The notes under the pieces were generated by a model, which searched no databases, had not been told where the DNA came from, and worked only from the letters and a program-made list of their open reading frames with translations. From Bacteroidales bacterium (GTDB lineage Bacteria; Bacteroidota; Bacteroidia; Bacteroidales; UBA4417), in assembly GCA_016707785.1 (NCBI GenBank), contig JADJGZ010000057.1, positions 49,922 through 113,921 on the forward strand: DNA of 64,000 bases, written 5' to 3'. Shown here piece by piece: positions 47,064 to 56,805 of the stretch; position 1 is the stretch's first letter, and each line of letters opens with the position of its first letter. The translations under genes and the position numbers were made by a program.

Positions 47064-49655
47064 TTACTGAATAATCAGGCTCCGGGTAATGGAACCTTTA
47101 TCGGTTAACAAACGTAAAGTGTAATTTCCTGAAGTTTTTCCCTTTAAAGAAATACGGTAAGTAGTTTGAAAATGACCGGGAATAAAAGTATCTGTATGAA
47201 TGCCCTGGCTGGTAAATATTTCCACTTTGTACACCTTGTAATTGCTGGCTTCTATAAATACTTCATTATGTGCTGGATTGGGGAATAACATTATTCCGCT
47301 TTCTGAAATAGGATCCTGGATTCCCGAATAAAGCTGAATATACACGTATTCGCAGGAAGATGCCGTATTGCATGCATTTGACACGGTAAGGCAAACCAAG
47401 TAATTCCCGGCTTCGGAATAAATGTGGACAGGATTAATTTGATTTGAAGTCTGACCATCACCAAAATCCCATAAAACACTTTCAGCAGATAAAGCAAGAT
47501 TCTCAAATTGAACCGCAAAATTTCCCTGATAATTATAGGTAAAACTGCTGACCAATGGCTTGAATACATCAATCCTGTCACAATAGGTATCCTCTCCACA
47601 TTCATTTTGAACAGTAAGGCAAACCAGATAATTCCCTTCATTTTCATAAATATGGGTCGGATTCTGTTCCAAAGATATTTGACCATCCCCGAAATCCCAT
47701 AACCACGAACTTGTCATCCCGTTTCCATGATTTGTAAGATCAGTGAATTGAACCGGTGAATAGGTACAGAAGGTGGTGGTGAACGTAAATAATGCTGCTG
47801 GAACAGAACCCACAGAAACAAGGTGCGTCACCGTATTGAAGCAACCCAGGGTATCGGTCACTGAAAGCGATACAGTATACAATCCTGATTGGTTATACAT
47901 ATGATCAGGTTTCGGAAGAGTAGAGGTGCTTCCATCCCCGAAATCCCAATACCAGGTAGCAATGGATCCGGGATTCATCACCATGGTATCCGGGCTGAAG
48001 TGAATTATTTCCCTCATGCAAGCGGTTGAATAGGTAAAATCAAGCGACAAAACATTACTGATTACCTGCTTGACAATGGTATCTGTACAACCTGAAAGAC
48101 TGGTTACGATGAGGCTGACATTAAAAGTGCCTACAACGCTGTAAATATGTATAGGATCAGAAAGCAAAGAGGTATTATTCACACCTGATGCCGGATCACC
48201 GAAATTCCAGTTCCAGCCAACGATATCACCTCCTCCATTAGGTGATGAAAGGTCGCCGAAAACCACTGCCTGGTTTGCACAGTTAGCGGAATAAACAAAA
48301 TTTGCCTCAGGAACTGGTGTGGTGGCAACAACCTGGGTTCTTGTGTTGAGATATCCCTGGTTGTTAATGGCTGTGAGTGAAACATTGTAAGTCCCGGGAT
48401 AGGAAAACAAATGCTGAACATTGGGATTATTAGGGAAATTAATGGTATCAACTGCTGAACCATCACCAAAGTTCCAGATCCATTGCTGGATGTAACCCGA
48501 AGCTGTGCTTGATAAATCAGTGAAATATACGGCCTCATTTGAACAGCCTGCATCGGCAAAGAAATATGCATTCACAAGATTTTGCGCATAATGCAGTAAA
48601 GTAGGCAATCCTACTTTCGATAAGCCGCTCCCAAGGGAAATGGCTGCATCTGCATAATTACATGCGGTTCCTGATAATTCAGGAGAATTAATCACTCCTA
48701 AATTAGAACTTCCTGTATTAGGCCTGTCGTAAAGGGCAACATATATCTTCCCGTCCGGGCCCAGTTGCATAGCACCGGGAGCCATAACAGGAGTAGCAAT
48801 TAAGATGTTCGTGTAAACCGAGAGGTCAATCTGGTAGATCTGCTTAATATCATAGGATACATTGACATAAAGTTTTGAATTATCGCCCGAGAATTCCACT
48901 CCATAAGTTGCATCCGGATAAGAAAAACCCTGGTTGTAAGAGACCATTCCCGTAGCCTTATCAAAATGATAGATTTCAGCTCGCTTTTGATGGTAGGTAG
49001 CCATAGCCAGCAAGCTACCATCAGGTGAAGCCTTTAAACTGCCCTGGGGCCCGGTGATTGCAGGCCCTGTGGCACTAACCACCGGATTGTTAACAAATCC
49101 TGCTGAGGTGATCAGGTAGCTTTTGAAAATATTGTTGTCTCTTTCATGAATAATGACCCAGATATCCTGTTGATTTTCATGAAAAACTGCAGACATTTTC
49201 TCCGTACAACCCTCCTGAATAAATACATTTTTCGCAGTGACTGCACCTAAACCATTGTTCTGGGTCATATCTACAATTGAATATGAAAAAGTGCCATTGC
49301 TGTAAGCATAATCCAGTGTAAAAATCAGGTATTGTGCATTGGTACCAGGAAAGGGAATTATAAGTGCCGATTGTGTAGTATGAGAGTTGCCCATCAGTCC
49401 AAATCCGTTATTCATGATGTTGTGATCCGCATCGTACACCATTACACCATCCGTGTAAAACAGCAATTCACCACTACTGTTACACATTGAAGCTGTCCCT
49501 TCAAAAGTATCCAGCATACCATCCTCAAGATAAACAGGTGAGCCTGTGTTAAAATCAAGTCCGGCATGGGTACCGAAATACCATATGTTCCCCTGATTTT
49601 GTGCTGAACCAAAAAGAAATAGAAATAATGCGATGATAAGAAAAAATGATTTCAT
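47064..49655 (-). CDS. PKD-domain surface protein with T9SS sorting domain
   Basis: An 863-residue secreted protein. The longer frame from 49907 is rejected because ATG 49655 gives signal peptide MKSFFLIIALFLFLFGSAQ and a -7 box lies 25 bp upstream. Residues 20-370 form a beta-propeller-like region (NIWYFGTHAGLDFNTGSP, QLGPDGKIYVALY), typical of Bacteroidota surface proteins. At least six PKD domains follow (WNFGDGSAVDTINFPN, WYWDFGDGSTSTLPKPDHMY, WLWDFGDGQISLEQNPTHIY). The end is a T9SS sorting domain (GIMLFPNPAHNEVFIEAS, YKVEIFTSQG, LKGKTSGNYTLRLLTDKG). It is probably surface-attached and may bind polymers or other cells; the ligand is unknown. Confidence 0.85.
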   Translation of the reverse strand: MKSFFLIIALFLFLFGSAQNQGNIWYFGTHAGLDFNTGSPVYLEDGMLDTFEGTASMCNSSGELLFYTDGVMVYDADHNIMNNGFGLMGNSHTTQSALIIPFPGTNAQYLIFTLDYAYSNGTFSYSIVDMTQNNGLGAVTAKNVFIQEGCTEKMSAVFHENQQDIWVIIHERDNNIFKSYLITSAGFVNNPVVSATGPAITGPQGSLKASPDGSLLAMATYHQKRAEIYHFDKATGMVSYNQGFSYPDATYGVEFSGDNSKLYVNVSYDIKQIYQIDLSVYTNILIATPVMAPGAMQLGPDGKIYVALYDRPNTGSSNLGVINSPELSGTACNYADAAISLGSGLSKVGLPTLLHYAQNLVNAYFFADAGCSNEAVYFTDLSSTASGYIQQWIWNFGDGSAVDTINFPNNPNVQHLFSYPGTYNVSLTAINNQGYLNTRTQVVATTPVPEANFVYSANCANQAVVFGDLSSPNGGGDIVGWNWNFGDPASGVNNTSLLSDPIHIYSVVGTFNVSLIVTSLSGCTDTIVKQVISNVLSLDFTYSTACMREIIHFSPDTMVMNPGSIATWYWDFGDGSTSTLPKPDHMYNQSGLYTVSLSVTDTLGCFNTVTHLVSVGSVPAALFTFTTTFCTYSPVQFTDLTNHGNGMTSSWLWDFGDGQISLEQNPTHIYENEGNYLVCLTVQNECGEDTYCDRIDVFKPLVSSFTYNYQGNFAVQFENLALSAESVLWDFGDGQTSNQINPVHIYSEAGNYLVCLTVSNACNTASSCEYVYIQLYSGIQDPISESGIMLFPNPAHNEVFIEASNYKVYKVEIFTSQGIHTDTFIPGHFQTTYRISLKGKTSGNYTLRLLTDKGSITRSLIIQ

Positions 49656-49679
49656 AGCCTGGAAATTAGGATTATCAAA

Positions 49680-49687
49680 CAAATATA
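49680..49687 (-). promoter_or_regulatory. -7 box (TATATTTG) before the PKD protein gene
   Basis: CAAATATA on the plus strand, an exact TAnnTTTG match on the minus strand 24 bp before ATG 49655. No good -33 element was found. Confidence 0.45.
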
Positions 49688-49927
49688 GTGATGAATGATA
49701 TTTAAAGATAATGATTGCTTTCAAATTATGAAGGTGCCCATTTCCAATGTGTGCACCTATTTTCACAAATTTGATGAATTGGCAATTTAGACCTGAGTAT
49801 TCTTGCAAAAGTGTGACTGAGGCGTGATTGTAATCAGTTTCTCCCAGGCTGCGCCAGCCACAAAATGAGCATTCATTCGAAGACCCAGTGGGTAACTGTT
49901 TTCCCATATAGGTTCACAGCAGATTAT

Positions 49928-49961
49928 TTCACCGCAATGACGCGAAGGATGCGCAAAGACG
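49928..49961. repeat. Interspersed GCAAAGACGC-type repeat, copy 1
   Basis: ACCGCAATGACGCGAAGG, then GCGCAAAGACGC. A close copy lies at 61320-61352. This resembles the GCAAAGACGC intergenic repeat seen in many Bacteroidota. Confidence 0.6.
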
Positions 49962-50067
49962 CTATCGATTGTATAAAATGACTATATCCTAAAAACCATC
50001 AAATTTATTTCTAGAATCCTTACTAATAGGCATGAGACTACCTTCGACATCACCAGTGAAATCCCTG

Positions 50068-50125
50068 CCCGACTGTGAATACAGTCGGGGAACCTGGATT
50101 TAAAGTTTAGCATTGAACTACAGGG
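50068..50125. repeat. Hairpin plus tRNA-Arg fragment A
   Basis: A perfect 9-bp hairpin CCCGACTGT / ACAGTCGGG (50068-50089) runs into 35 bp copied from the tRNA-Arg gene (AACCTGGATTTAAAGTTTAG then CATTGAACTACAGGG), with 17 bp of the tRNA missing at the join. It has no functional tRNA fold. Confidence 0.65.
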
Positions 50126-50187
50126 TGTGTGATTGGGGAAATAAAAAAAGCAGCACTGGGGGCCTATTTAGCGGGGTGTGATGGGTA

Positions 50188-50211
50188 AAAGCAGCACTCT
50201 CGCGCTGCTTT
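50188..50211 (-). terminator. Terminator of tRNA-Arg
   Basis: A perfect inverted repeat AAAGCAGC / GCTGCTTT with an 8-nt loop, directly after the 3' end of the tRNA on the minus strand and followed by TTTT. Confidence 0.7.
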
Positions 50212-50212
50212 G

Positions 50213-50284
50213 TAGCCCCACCAGGAATCGAACCTGGATTTAAAGTTTAGGAAACTTCCGTTCTATCCATTGAACTACAGGGCC
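50213..50284 (-). tRNA. tRNA-Arg (anticodon CCU)
   Basis: A minus-strand cloverleaf: acceptor GGCCCTG, D-arm GTTC AATGGATA GAAC, anticodon stem GAAGT / ACTTT with loop TTCCTAA giving anticodon CCU (reads AGG), T-arm CCAGG TTCGATT CCTGG, acceptor 3' strand TGGGGCT and discriminator A. The acceptor pairs with several G-U pairs. The CCA end is not encoded. Confidence 0.9.
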
Positions 50285-50299
50285 TCCATTGTAATTTAC

Positions 50300-50409
50300 C
50301 CCTGGTTTAAAGTTTAGTCCCGTCGCTTTACGGGATATCCATTGAACTACAGGGCAAAAAGTAACCTTTTCAGGTTACTGAATATATATTGTGTCCGTCA
50401 TTTGACGGA
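50300..50409. repeat. tRNA-Arg fragment B followed by short hairpins
   Basis: 50300-50355 repeats the tRNA-Arg T-arm side (CCTGGTTTAAAGTTTAG) and D-arm side (ATCCATTGAACTACAGGGC), with the middle replaced by a TCCCGT / ACGGGA hairpin. Two more perfect hairpins follow: AGTAACCT / AGGTTACT (about 50360-50379) and TCCGTCA / TGACGGA (50394-50409). Confidence 0.6.
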
Positions 50410-50524
50410 ACGTAGGGCAATCTGGTCGTGAGCCCGGGGACCCGCCCGATCCAAAAAGCGGTGCAAAGATAATGAGATTACTTTAATTTTTCACTATGTT
50501 TGTCAATCCTATGGCCGAAATCAA

Positions 50525-52324
50525 ATGAATGGTAACGATCCACTAAGGCTCCTCCGGAATGGATTGCTGTTTAGTCAGAATATCCGTCTGACCAAACCCC
50601 TTCTCAAACTTATGCGCCTGAACCGTCTTGAGGATCTCATGTCAACCGGTTGCGGCGGACAAGGGACTACTTTCATTGACCAATTGTTCCGCAAGCTTGA
50701 AATTACCCTGGAAATCAGTCCCGACGACCTGAACCGAATCCCCAAAACCGGGCCTTTTATCGTAGTAGCCAATCATCCTTTTGGCGGACTTGATGACCTG
50801 GTTTTACTTCGCATTATCTCAGGAATCAGGCAGGATTTTCGGATTTTCTCCAACCCTGTACTGGAAAAATTCAATTGCCTCGAACCTTACTTCCTTCCGG
50901 GTACAGCATTTTCATCCATCGGGAGCCACCGATCCACAACAGAACAACTTCTGAACATAGCTCATTACCTGCAATCGGGTGGTTGCGTTGGAATTTTCCC
51001 TTCCGGTAAAGTGTCCGGCTACGATATAAACTCCAATAACATTACCGATTCCAAATGGGGTAACCCGGTACTGAGATTTATCAGGAGTTCGGGTGTGCCA
51101 GTAGTCCCGGTCTACTTTAAAGGGGGCAATAGCCTCTTTTTCCAGTTGCTGGGAATGATCCACCCTTCCCTTCAGAAATTCCAGCTCTCATCAGAACTAC
51201 TCAATAAAAAAAATTCCTCCATCGAACTACGTATCGGCAACCCAATCCCTGTTAAAGATCAGCAGGAATTTACCGATATCGAGCGCTTCGGAAGGTACCT
51301 CCGCGCTAAAACCTATGCCCTGGGAACCTCTCTTGAAGTGAAAAAATTCTTTACCAAAGTGGACGAACATCTCCCAATAGCAGAGGAGATCATAGCCGCA
51401 ATCCCTTCGGAAATCCTACATGCCGAGATTGAAAAACTATCCCATGACCGGCTTTTATTCGAAGTTGCACCGTTTAAAGTGTATTGTAGCCCTGCGATTG
51501 AAATCCCTAATCTCATTCTGGAAATTGGAAGACTTCGCGAAGAAACATTCCGTCAGGTTGGAGAGGGAACAAATAAAAAAATCGACCTGGATGAATATGA
51601 CCTTTATTACAGGCACCTTTTTATCTGGGATACAGAAGCCCTTCAATTGGTAGGAGCCTACAGACTTGGAATGGGGGCTGAAATCCTTGCCAAATACGGG
51701 ATAAAAGGATTTTATATTCACAGCCTTTACAGGATCAGCGAAGGACTGCGGCCTGTTATGGGGACAGCCATCGAACTTGGACGATCATTCATCGTTGCTT
51801 CGTATCAGCGTAAACCCCTATCTTTGTATTGCCTTTGGAAAGGCATACTGTATTTTCTGCTTAAACTCCCTGAATACCGCTACCTCTTAGGCCCTGTAAG
51901 CATCAGTAACCGTTTTTCCGATTTCTCCAGAAGCCTGATGATCGAATATATCATGCTTCATTATTTTGATCATCAAATGGCGGAATTTGTGAAACCCAGG
52001 AATCCTTTCAGAATGAATACAGGGGATGTAGATGTGGAAATCCTGCTGGAAGGATCAAGGGACATAGGTAAGTTTGATAAACATATCAGGGATGTGGATT
52101 TTGAAGACGCAGGAATGCCCGTTCTATTGAAAAAATACCTCGGTTTAAATGGTAAAATTGTTTCATTTAACCTGGATCCTGATTTCAATGACGCACTGGA
52201 TGGATTATTGGTCCTCGACCTCATGAATGTTCCTATGCAGGTAATTACCAGCCTTTCCAAGGAAATAAATGATGATTCCATCCTCGAAAGATTTAATCCT
52301 GACAGGCAGGGATTTAGTAAGTAA
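50525..52324 (+). CDS. Bifunctional acyltransferase, OlsF-like (PlsC + GNAT fusion)
   Basis: A 599-residue protein with two acyltransferase domains. Residues about 45-285 are a PlsC-type O-acyltransferase with the NHPFGGLD motif (83-90) and the later FPSGKVSGY and PVVPVYFKGGN motifs. Residues about 320-480 are an OlsB/hemolysin-type N-acyltransferase of the GNAT fold (EIGRLREETFRQVGEGT, IWDTEALQLVGAYRLGMG, ELGRSFIVASYQRKPL, YLLGPVSISNRF). The same order is known for OlsF, which makes ornithine lipids without phosphorus in Serratia and Flavobacterium; in Bacteroides separate GlsB/GlsA proteins make glycine lipids. The amino acid used here is not evident. A second PlsC-like gene follows 106 bp later. 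Confidence 0.85.
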   Translation: MNGNDPLRLLRNGLLFSQNIRLTKPLLKLMRLNRLEDLMSTGCGGQGTTFIDQLFRKLEITLEISPDDLNRIPKTGPFIVVANHPFGGLDDLVLLRIISGIRQDFRIFSNPVLEKFNCLEPYFLPGTAFSSIGSHRSTTEQLLNIAHYLQSGGCVGIFPSGKVSGYDINSNNITDSKWGNPVLRFIRSSGVPVVPVYFKGGNSLFFQLLGMIHPSLQKFQLSSELLNKKNSSIELRIGNPIPVKDQQEFTDIERFGRYLRAKTYALGTSLEVKKFFTKVDEHLPIAEEIIAAIPSEILHAEIEKLSHDRLLFEVAPFKVYCSPAIEIPNLILEIGRLREETFRQVGEGTNKKIDLDEYDLYYRHLFIWDTEALQLVGAYRLGMGAEILAKYGIKGFYIHSLYRISEGLRPVMGTAIELGRSFIVASYQRKPLSLYCLWKGILYFLLKLPEYRYLLGPVSISNRFSDFSRSLMIEYIMLHYFDHQMAEFVKPRNPFRMNTGDVDVEILLEGSRDIGKFDKHIRDVDFEDAGMPVLLKKYLGLNGKIVSFNLDPDFNDALDGLLVLDLMNVPMQVITSLSKEINDDSILERFNPDRQGFSK

Positions 52325-52430
52325 TCACAGAGTTTTTGAATCCTAATGAATTATCGGCCAACCCCTGGTGCATCTTCGATTCAAAACAGGCACTTTATTC
52401 ATATTCTGAAATCGAATTAACACCCAATGC

Positions 52431-53279
52431 ATGAAGTACATTGATGTTCATAAATCTATTAAGGAAAGTAAATCTGCTTTTCTCAAAAAACTACCCCGCT
52501 TTGTTATTAACTGGATTGCAAAAATCATTTGCCAGGATGAATTAAACTATGTGCTGGATAAATTCAAGGACTGCCAGGGAGGAGATTTTCACAGGAGTGT
52601 AATGAAAGAACTCAATTTAACCCTGGTGGTTGACGGACTTGAGAATCTTCCTGACAAAAACAAGTGCTTTTTCATGGCAAACCATCCCTTCGGGATTTTG
52701 GATGGTTTAGCCCTTACAAAGACAGTGATTGAGAAATATGGTGATTTCAGAGCCATTGGGAATGAAGCTTTTGAGCTTATCCCTAACCTCCGCCCCTACA
52801 TCGCCCTGGTGAATCCTTATGGATTAAGTTCAAAACAGTATGTGCTGGAACTTGAAAAGGTGTACCAGTCGGACATTGCCATTACTCATTTCCCTGCAGG
52901 AGAAGTTTCAAGACATTATCACGGTAAGATACAGGACCGGGCTTGGCAGAAGAGCTTTATCACCCGGGCCATCAGCTGCGAACGGGATATTGTCCCTTTC
53001 TATTTCCACGGCCGTAATTCAAGATTATTCTATGGCATTAACCTGGTGAGACGATTTTTTGGCATAAAGCTCAATATCGAACTTATGCTTTTACCCCGTG
53101 AGTTCTTCAGGAAAAGAAACAGTACTATCCGGTTTACCATAGGGAAACCCATTCCCTGGCAGACTTTCGATACATCACATACCCATGTTCAGTGGGCTGA
53201 AAAGGTAAAAGAACATGTGTATTCACTTGCTGCCGCCGATGGAAGCACAAAGGAATTTACAGTGCGTACACCAAAGTGA
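52431..53279 (+). CDS. PlsC-like lysophospholipid/glycerolipid acyltransferase
   Basis: A 282-residue acyltransferase with NHPFGILD (residues 84-91), the HX5D-like motif shared with the N-terminal domain of the upstream fusion, then FPAGEVSRHYHGK and IVPFYFHGRNSRLF for substrate binding, and FTIGKPIPWQTF near the end. No transmembrane segment is obvious, so it is probably membrane-associated and acts on acyl-ACP or acyl-CoA. It is most similar in motif style to the GlsA/OlsF O-acyltransferase group. Its position 106 bp after the OlsF-like gene suggests a shared role in amino-acid-containing membrane lipids. Confidence 0.8.
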   Translation: MKYIDVHKSIKESKSAFLKKLPRFVINWIAKIICQDELNYVLDKFKDCQGGDFHRSVMKELNLTLVVDGLENLPDKNKCFFMANHPFGILDGLALTKTVIEKYGDFRAIGNEAFELIPNLRPYIALVNPYGLSSKQYVLELEKVYQSDIAITHFPAGEVSRHYHGKIQDRAWQKSFITRAISCERDIVPFYFHGRNSRLFYGINLVRRFFGIKLNIELMLLPREFFRKRNSTIRFTIGKPIPWQTFDTSHTHVQWAEKVKEHVYSLAAADGSTKEFTVRTPK

Positions 53280-53414
53280 TAATGCTCTGTCACCATCATC
53301 CGAAAACATAAATAGTTTGCACTACTTGATTTCTCTGAGTCTATAGGAATTAGTGGCATAATTGCATTGCCAAAAAAGAACTTACTAAGGGAGAGTTTGC
53401 CGGTAGGTACCCCC

Positions 53415-53522
53415 AACCCCCTATAAACAGGGGGCTTTAACCGGTTCTTTTAATGGCAGAATTACCTTAAGGCAAATTGTGCCTTATAAGACAATCCACT
53501 CCCTCCCTACTTGTAGGGAGGG
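53415..53522. repeat. Two CG-rich hairpins between convergent genes
   Basis: AACCCCCTATAAACAGGGGG (53415-53434) and CTCCCTCCCTAC TT GTAGGGAGGG (53500-53522). They lie between the convergent acyltransferase and metG genes and could end transcription in both directions. They also resemble the CCCCCTAAAGGGGG-type intergenic repeats of Bacteroidota. Confidence 0.45.
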
Positions 53523-53570
53523 CTGGGGTGGGTAAACTTTTTCGCCTTTAATACAATCTGTGAGTATTGC

Positions 53571-55628
53571 TTACCTGATTTCAGAACCCGGTCCGAATGC
53601 CTCAGTGGGAGTAACAAAGCAAAGTTTCCCTTCTTTATTCTCAGCCATAAGGATCATCCCTTTGGATTCAATCCCTTTCAGGTTGCGGGGAGCAAGGTTA
53701 AGCAACAAGACTACTTTTTGCCCGATGATCTCTTCCGGATTATAATGTTCAGCAATCCCTGAAACAACGGTTCTTTTATCGATGCCGGTATCAATGGTGA
53801 GCTTCAGTAATTTTTGTGTTTTGGCCACTTTCTCAGCTTCCAGTATCACCCCCACTCTCAGGTCAATTTTACCAAAATCATCATAACTGATCTCCGGTTT
53901 CGATGGATTAATAGGTGTAGCTTCTGCCTCATTGGCTGCTTTTGTATCGAGTAACTTCTGGACCTGGGCTGCAATCACATCATCCTCAATTCTTTCGAAA
54001 AGCAGAGAGGCCGTGTTTAACTGGTGGCCATCAGGGAGCAGATCGGCTGATCCGGCTTGATTCCATTTGAACGGACCAATGTTCAGCATGCCCAGGAGCT
54101 TTGTAGCAGTAAAAGGCAGAAAGGGCTCACCAAGAACCGATAGATTGGCACAAATCTGTAGTGAAATATTCAGGTTAGTACCTACCTGTTCGGGATTTGT
54201 GGCAAATACTTTCCAGGGCTCAGTATCAGTCAGGTACTTATTCCCGAGACGTGCCAGGTTCATCAGTTCATTCAATGCCTCCCTGAAACGGTAACTCTCA
54301 ATGCTGGAAGCAATTTTGCCGGGGAAAATGGCAATATCTGCCAAAACCTGTTTATCGTAATCAGATAAAGCTGCCCTTGGAGGGATTTTCCCGCCAAAAT
54401 ACTTATGGGTGAGTACCAGTGTGCGGTTCACAAAATTTCCAAGGATCGATAGTAACTCGCTATTGTTGCGGGTCTGGAAATCTTTCCATGTGAAATCATT
54501 ATCTTTTGTTTCCGGAGCATTCGCTGCCAGCACATACCTCAATACATCCTGTTTCCCCGGGAAATCAACCAGGTATTCATGCAACCAGACTGCCCAGTTG
54601 CGGGAAGTGGAAATTTTATCGCCTTCAAGATTCAGGAACTCATTGGCCGGCACATTGTCGGGGAGGATATAACTTCCTTCAGCCTTCAGCATAGCGGGAA
54701 AAATGATACAATGGAAAACGATATTATCTTTTCCAATAAAATGGACCAGTTTGGTGTCCTGCGACTTCCAGTAGGGTTCCCAGTCTTTTCCTGTTTTCTC
54801 CGACCATTCCCTGGTAGCAGATATATAACCAATGGGTGCATCAAACCATACGTATAACACTTTCCCTTCCGAACCTTCCACCGGCACTTTAACACCCCAA
54901 TCCAGGTCGCGGGTTACGGCACGGGGTTGAAGTCCGCTATCGAGCCATGATTTGCATTGCCCGTAAACATTGGTTTTCCAGTCTTCTTTATGCGATTCCA
55001 GTATCCATTCCTTTAACCATCCTTCGTACCTGTCGAGGGGCAGGAACCAATGTTTGGTTTCTTTCATAACAGGAACATTGCCACTCAAAGCCGATTTGGG
55101 GTTGATTAATTCAGTAGCACTCAGGGTAGATCCACAACTTTCGCACTGGTCGCCATAAGCCCGTTCAAAGCCACATCTCGGACAAGTCCCGGTAATATAA
55201 CGGTCAGCAAGGAAATGCTTCGATTCTACATCGTAATACTGCTCACTGAACTGTTCAATGAACTCATGCTGATCATAAAGCTTACGGAAAAAGGCAGATG
55301 CTGTTTCATGATGGATGGGTGCAGAAGTTCTGCTATAAACATCGAAAGCGATTCCAAATTCTTCAAACGACTTCTTAATGATTTCATGATATTTATCCAC
55401 CACCTGCTGAGGGGTGAGCCCTTCTTTACGTGCACGGATCGTAATAGGAACTCCATGCTCATCACTACCCCCGATAAAGATTACATCAGCACCTATTGAG
55501 CGCATATAACGGACATAAATATCAGCAGGTACATAAACACCGGCCAAATGCCCGATATGGATAGGCCCGTTCGCATAGGGAAGGGCTGAAGTAACGGTGA
55601 TCCGCTTGTAATTCTTCTGATCGCTCAT
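53571..55628 (-). CDS. metG: Methionine--tRNA ligase
   Basis: A 685-residue class I aminoacyl-tRNA synthetase that charges tRNA-Met in the cytoplasm. The HIGH motif is HIGH at residues 24-27. The zinc-binding insert is [19 protein letters not shown] (about 148-166). The KMSKS loop appears as DKISTSRNW. An anticodon-binding helical domain follows, and the C-terminus (about 575-685, [18 protein letters not shown] onward) is the EMAP/Trbp111-like tRNA-binding domain found in long bacterial forms. Length and domain order are normal. A TATCTTTG -7 box lies at 55661-55668 on the minus strand, 33 bp upstream of the ATG. Confidence 0.97.
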   Translation of the reverse strand: MSDQKNYKRITVTSALPYANGPIHIGHLAGVYVPADIYVRYMRSIGADVIFIGGSDEHGVPITIRARKEGLTPQQVVDKYHEIIKKSFEEFGIAFDVYSRTSAPIHHETASAFFRKLYDQHEFIEQFSEQYYDVESKHFLADRYITGTCPRCGFERAYGDQCESCGSTLSATELINPKSALSGNVPVMKETKHWFLPLDRYEGWLKEWILESHKEDWKTNVYGQCKSWLDSGLQPRAVTRDLDWGVKVPVEGSEGKVLYVWFDAPIGYISATREWSEKTGKDWEPYWKSQDTKLVHFIGKDNIVFHCIIFPAMLKAEGSYILPDNVPANEFLNLEGDKISTSRNWAVWLHEYLVDFPGKQDVLRYVLAANAPETKDNDFTWKDFQTRNNSELLSILGNFVNRTLVLTHKYFGGKIPPRAALSDYDKQVLADIAIFPGKIASSIESYRFREALNELMNLARLGNKYLTDTEPWKVFATNPEQVGTNLNISLQICANLSVLGEPFLPFTATKLLGMLNIGPFKWNQAGSADLLPDGHQLNTASLLFERIEDDVIAAQVQKLLDTKAANEAEATPINPSKPEISYDDFGKIDLRVGVILEAEKVAKTQKLLKLTIDTGIDKRTVVSGIAEHYNPEEIIGQKVVLLLNLAPRNLKGIESKGMILMAENKEGKLCFVTPTEAFGPGSEIR

Positions 55629-55805
55629 GATAGTGTCTGCCTTGTGTTTGATTAGCGCTGCAAAGATAAGGATTCCTGAAAATGAACACCTCTCCTCTTA
55701 AGAAGCATGATTCTCATCAAAAATTAAGATATTATACAGTAGGTATCAAAAGAAATTCTATCTTGTTTTCCGTGTTTTGATTAAAATCTAATCATTTTAA
55801 AGTCA

Positions 55806-56702
55806 ATGAACGGGGAAAAAGACGGGTTCAAAGATATGTATGTCAAGTCGGCTCTGCATTATCATACTTCAGAGATGCCTTGCCATTGGGATGTTAATGC
55901 ATACAGGGGATGTGGGCATGGCTGCCGTTATTGTTTTGCCCAGTATACCCATGAATACATTGAAGCCGGAAACTTTTTTGATCATATTTTCGTCAAGAGA
56001 AACATTGCTGAAATCCTTGATAAAGAGCTTGGCAAAAAGTCGTGGGGCAAGCAGCGGATTAACCTCTCGGGAGTAACTGATGCCTATCAACCCCTGGAAG
56101 CAACAACGAAGCTGATGCCCTTGATCTGGAAAGTATTGATCAAACATAAAAATCCCGTTATCCTTTCAACCAAATCCTCACTGATCCTTCGCGATATTGA
56201 ATTAATCAGCGAACTGGCTTCACTTACTTCTGTATGTATTACCTGTTCCATTACCATCATGGATGAAAACCTCCGCAAGCTGATAGAGCCGGGAGCTGCT
56301 CCAACTGAAGATCGCTTTAAGGTACTGGAGGCTTTTGGAAAGGTGGGGTGCAAGACGAGTGTTTTATTAACTCCCGTAATGCCTGGTATTAATGATTCGA
56401 TGAGCAACCTTGAAACTATCTACCAGAAATCCTCTGAAACCGGCGTTACAGGCATCTCACCCTGGCCCCTAAACCTCAGGGGAAATACAAAAAGCCGGTT
56501 TTTCAGTTTCCTGAAATTGCATTTCCCGGAACTTCTCCCCAGGTACCAGCAATTATTCAAAGGCTGGCATGTAGATAAGAGCTATTCCGATGAACTCAGG
56601 GAAAAAGTACAGTTTCTTCGCGAAAAATATGGAATTCCCGGGGTTAGCCTTCCTCCTGAAGAACAGAAAATCGCCGTAGTACAGCTCAGCTTGTTTGATT
56701 AG
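55806..56702 (+). CDS. Radical SAM protein (SPL-like / Rv2578c-type)
   Basis: A 298-residue radical SAM enzyme. The iron-sulfur cysteines are in YRGCGHGCRYCFAQYTHEY (C-x3-C-x2-C, residues about 34-52). KRINLSGVTDAYQPLE then provides the DAYQP-type motif of the SplB/Rv2578c subgroup, and CITCSITIMDENLRKLIEPG and LLTPVMPGINDS continue the TIM-barrel. It lacks the C-terminal cysteine-lyase features that would prove DNA photoproduct lyase activity, so I leave the substrate open. It is divergent from metG (177 bp) and followed at 103 bp by the LD-carboxypeptidase gene. Confidence 0.85.
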   Translation: MNGEKDGFKDMYVKSALHYHTSEMPCHWDVNAYRGCGHGCRYCFAQYTHEYIEAGNFFDHIFVKRNIAEILDKELGKKSWGKQRINLSGVTDAYQPLEATTKLMPLIWKVLIKHKNPVILSTKSSLILRDIELISELASLTSVCITCSITIMDENLRKLIEPGAAPTEDRFKVLEAFGKVGCKTSVLLTPVMPGINDSMSNLETIYQKSSETGVTGISPWPLNLRGNTKSRFFSFLKLHFPELLPRYQQLFKGWHVDKSYSDELREKVQFLREKYGIPGVSLPPEEQKIAVVQLSLFD

Positions 56703-56805
56703 AAAATTGTTTCAGGCAAAATCAAACTCTGATATTGCCTGATAGCATTTCAGAAAAGATTAAATCCACGCTGATTTTCCTTATTTTTACCATAAAATTG
56801 AAGGA

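Noticed and set aside
47064..49907. Longer start at 49907 for the PKD protein
   Set aside because: The extra 84 residues are not signal-like and would bury the -7 box at 49680; ATG 49655 gives a standard signal peptide.
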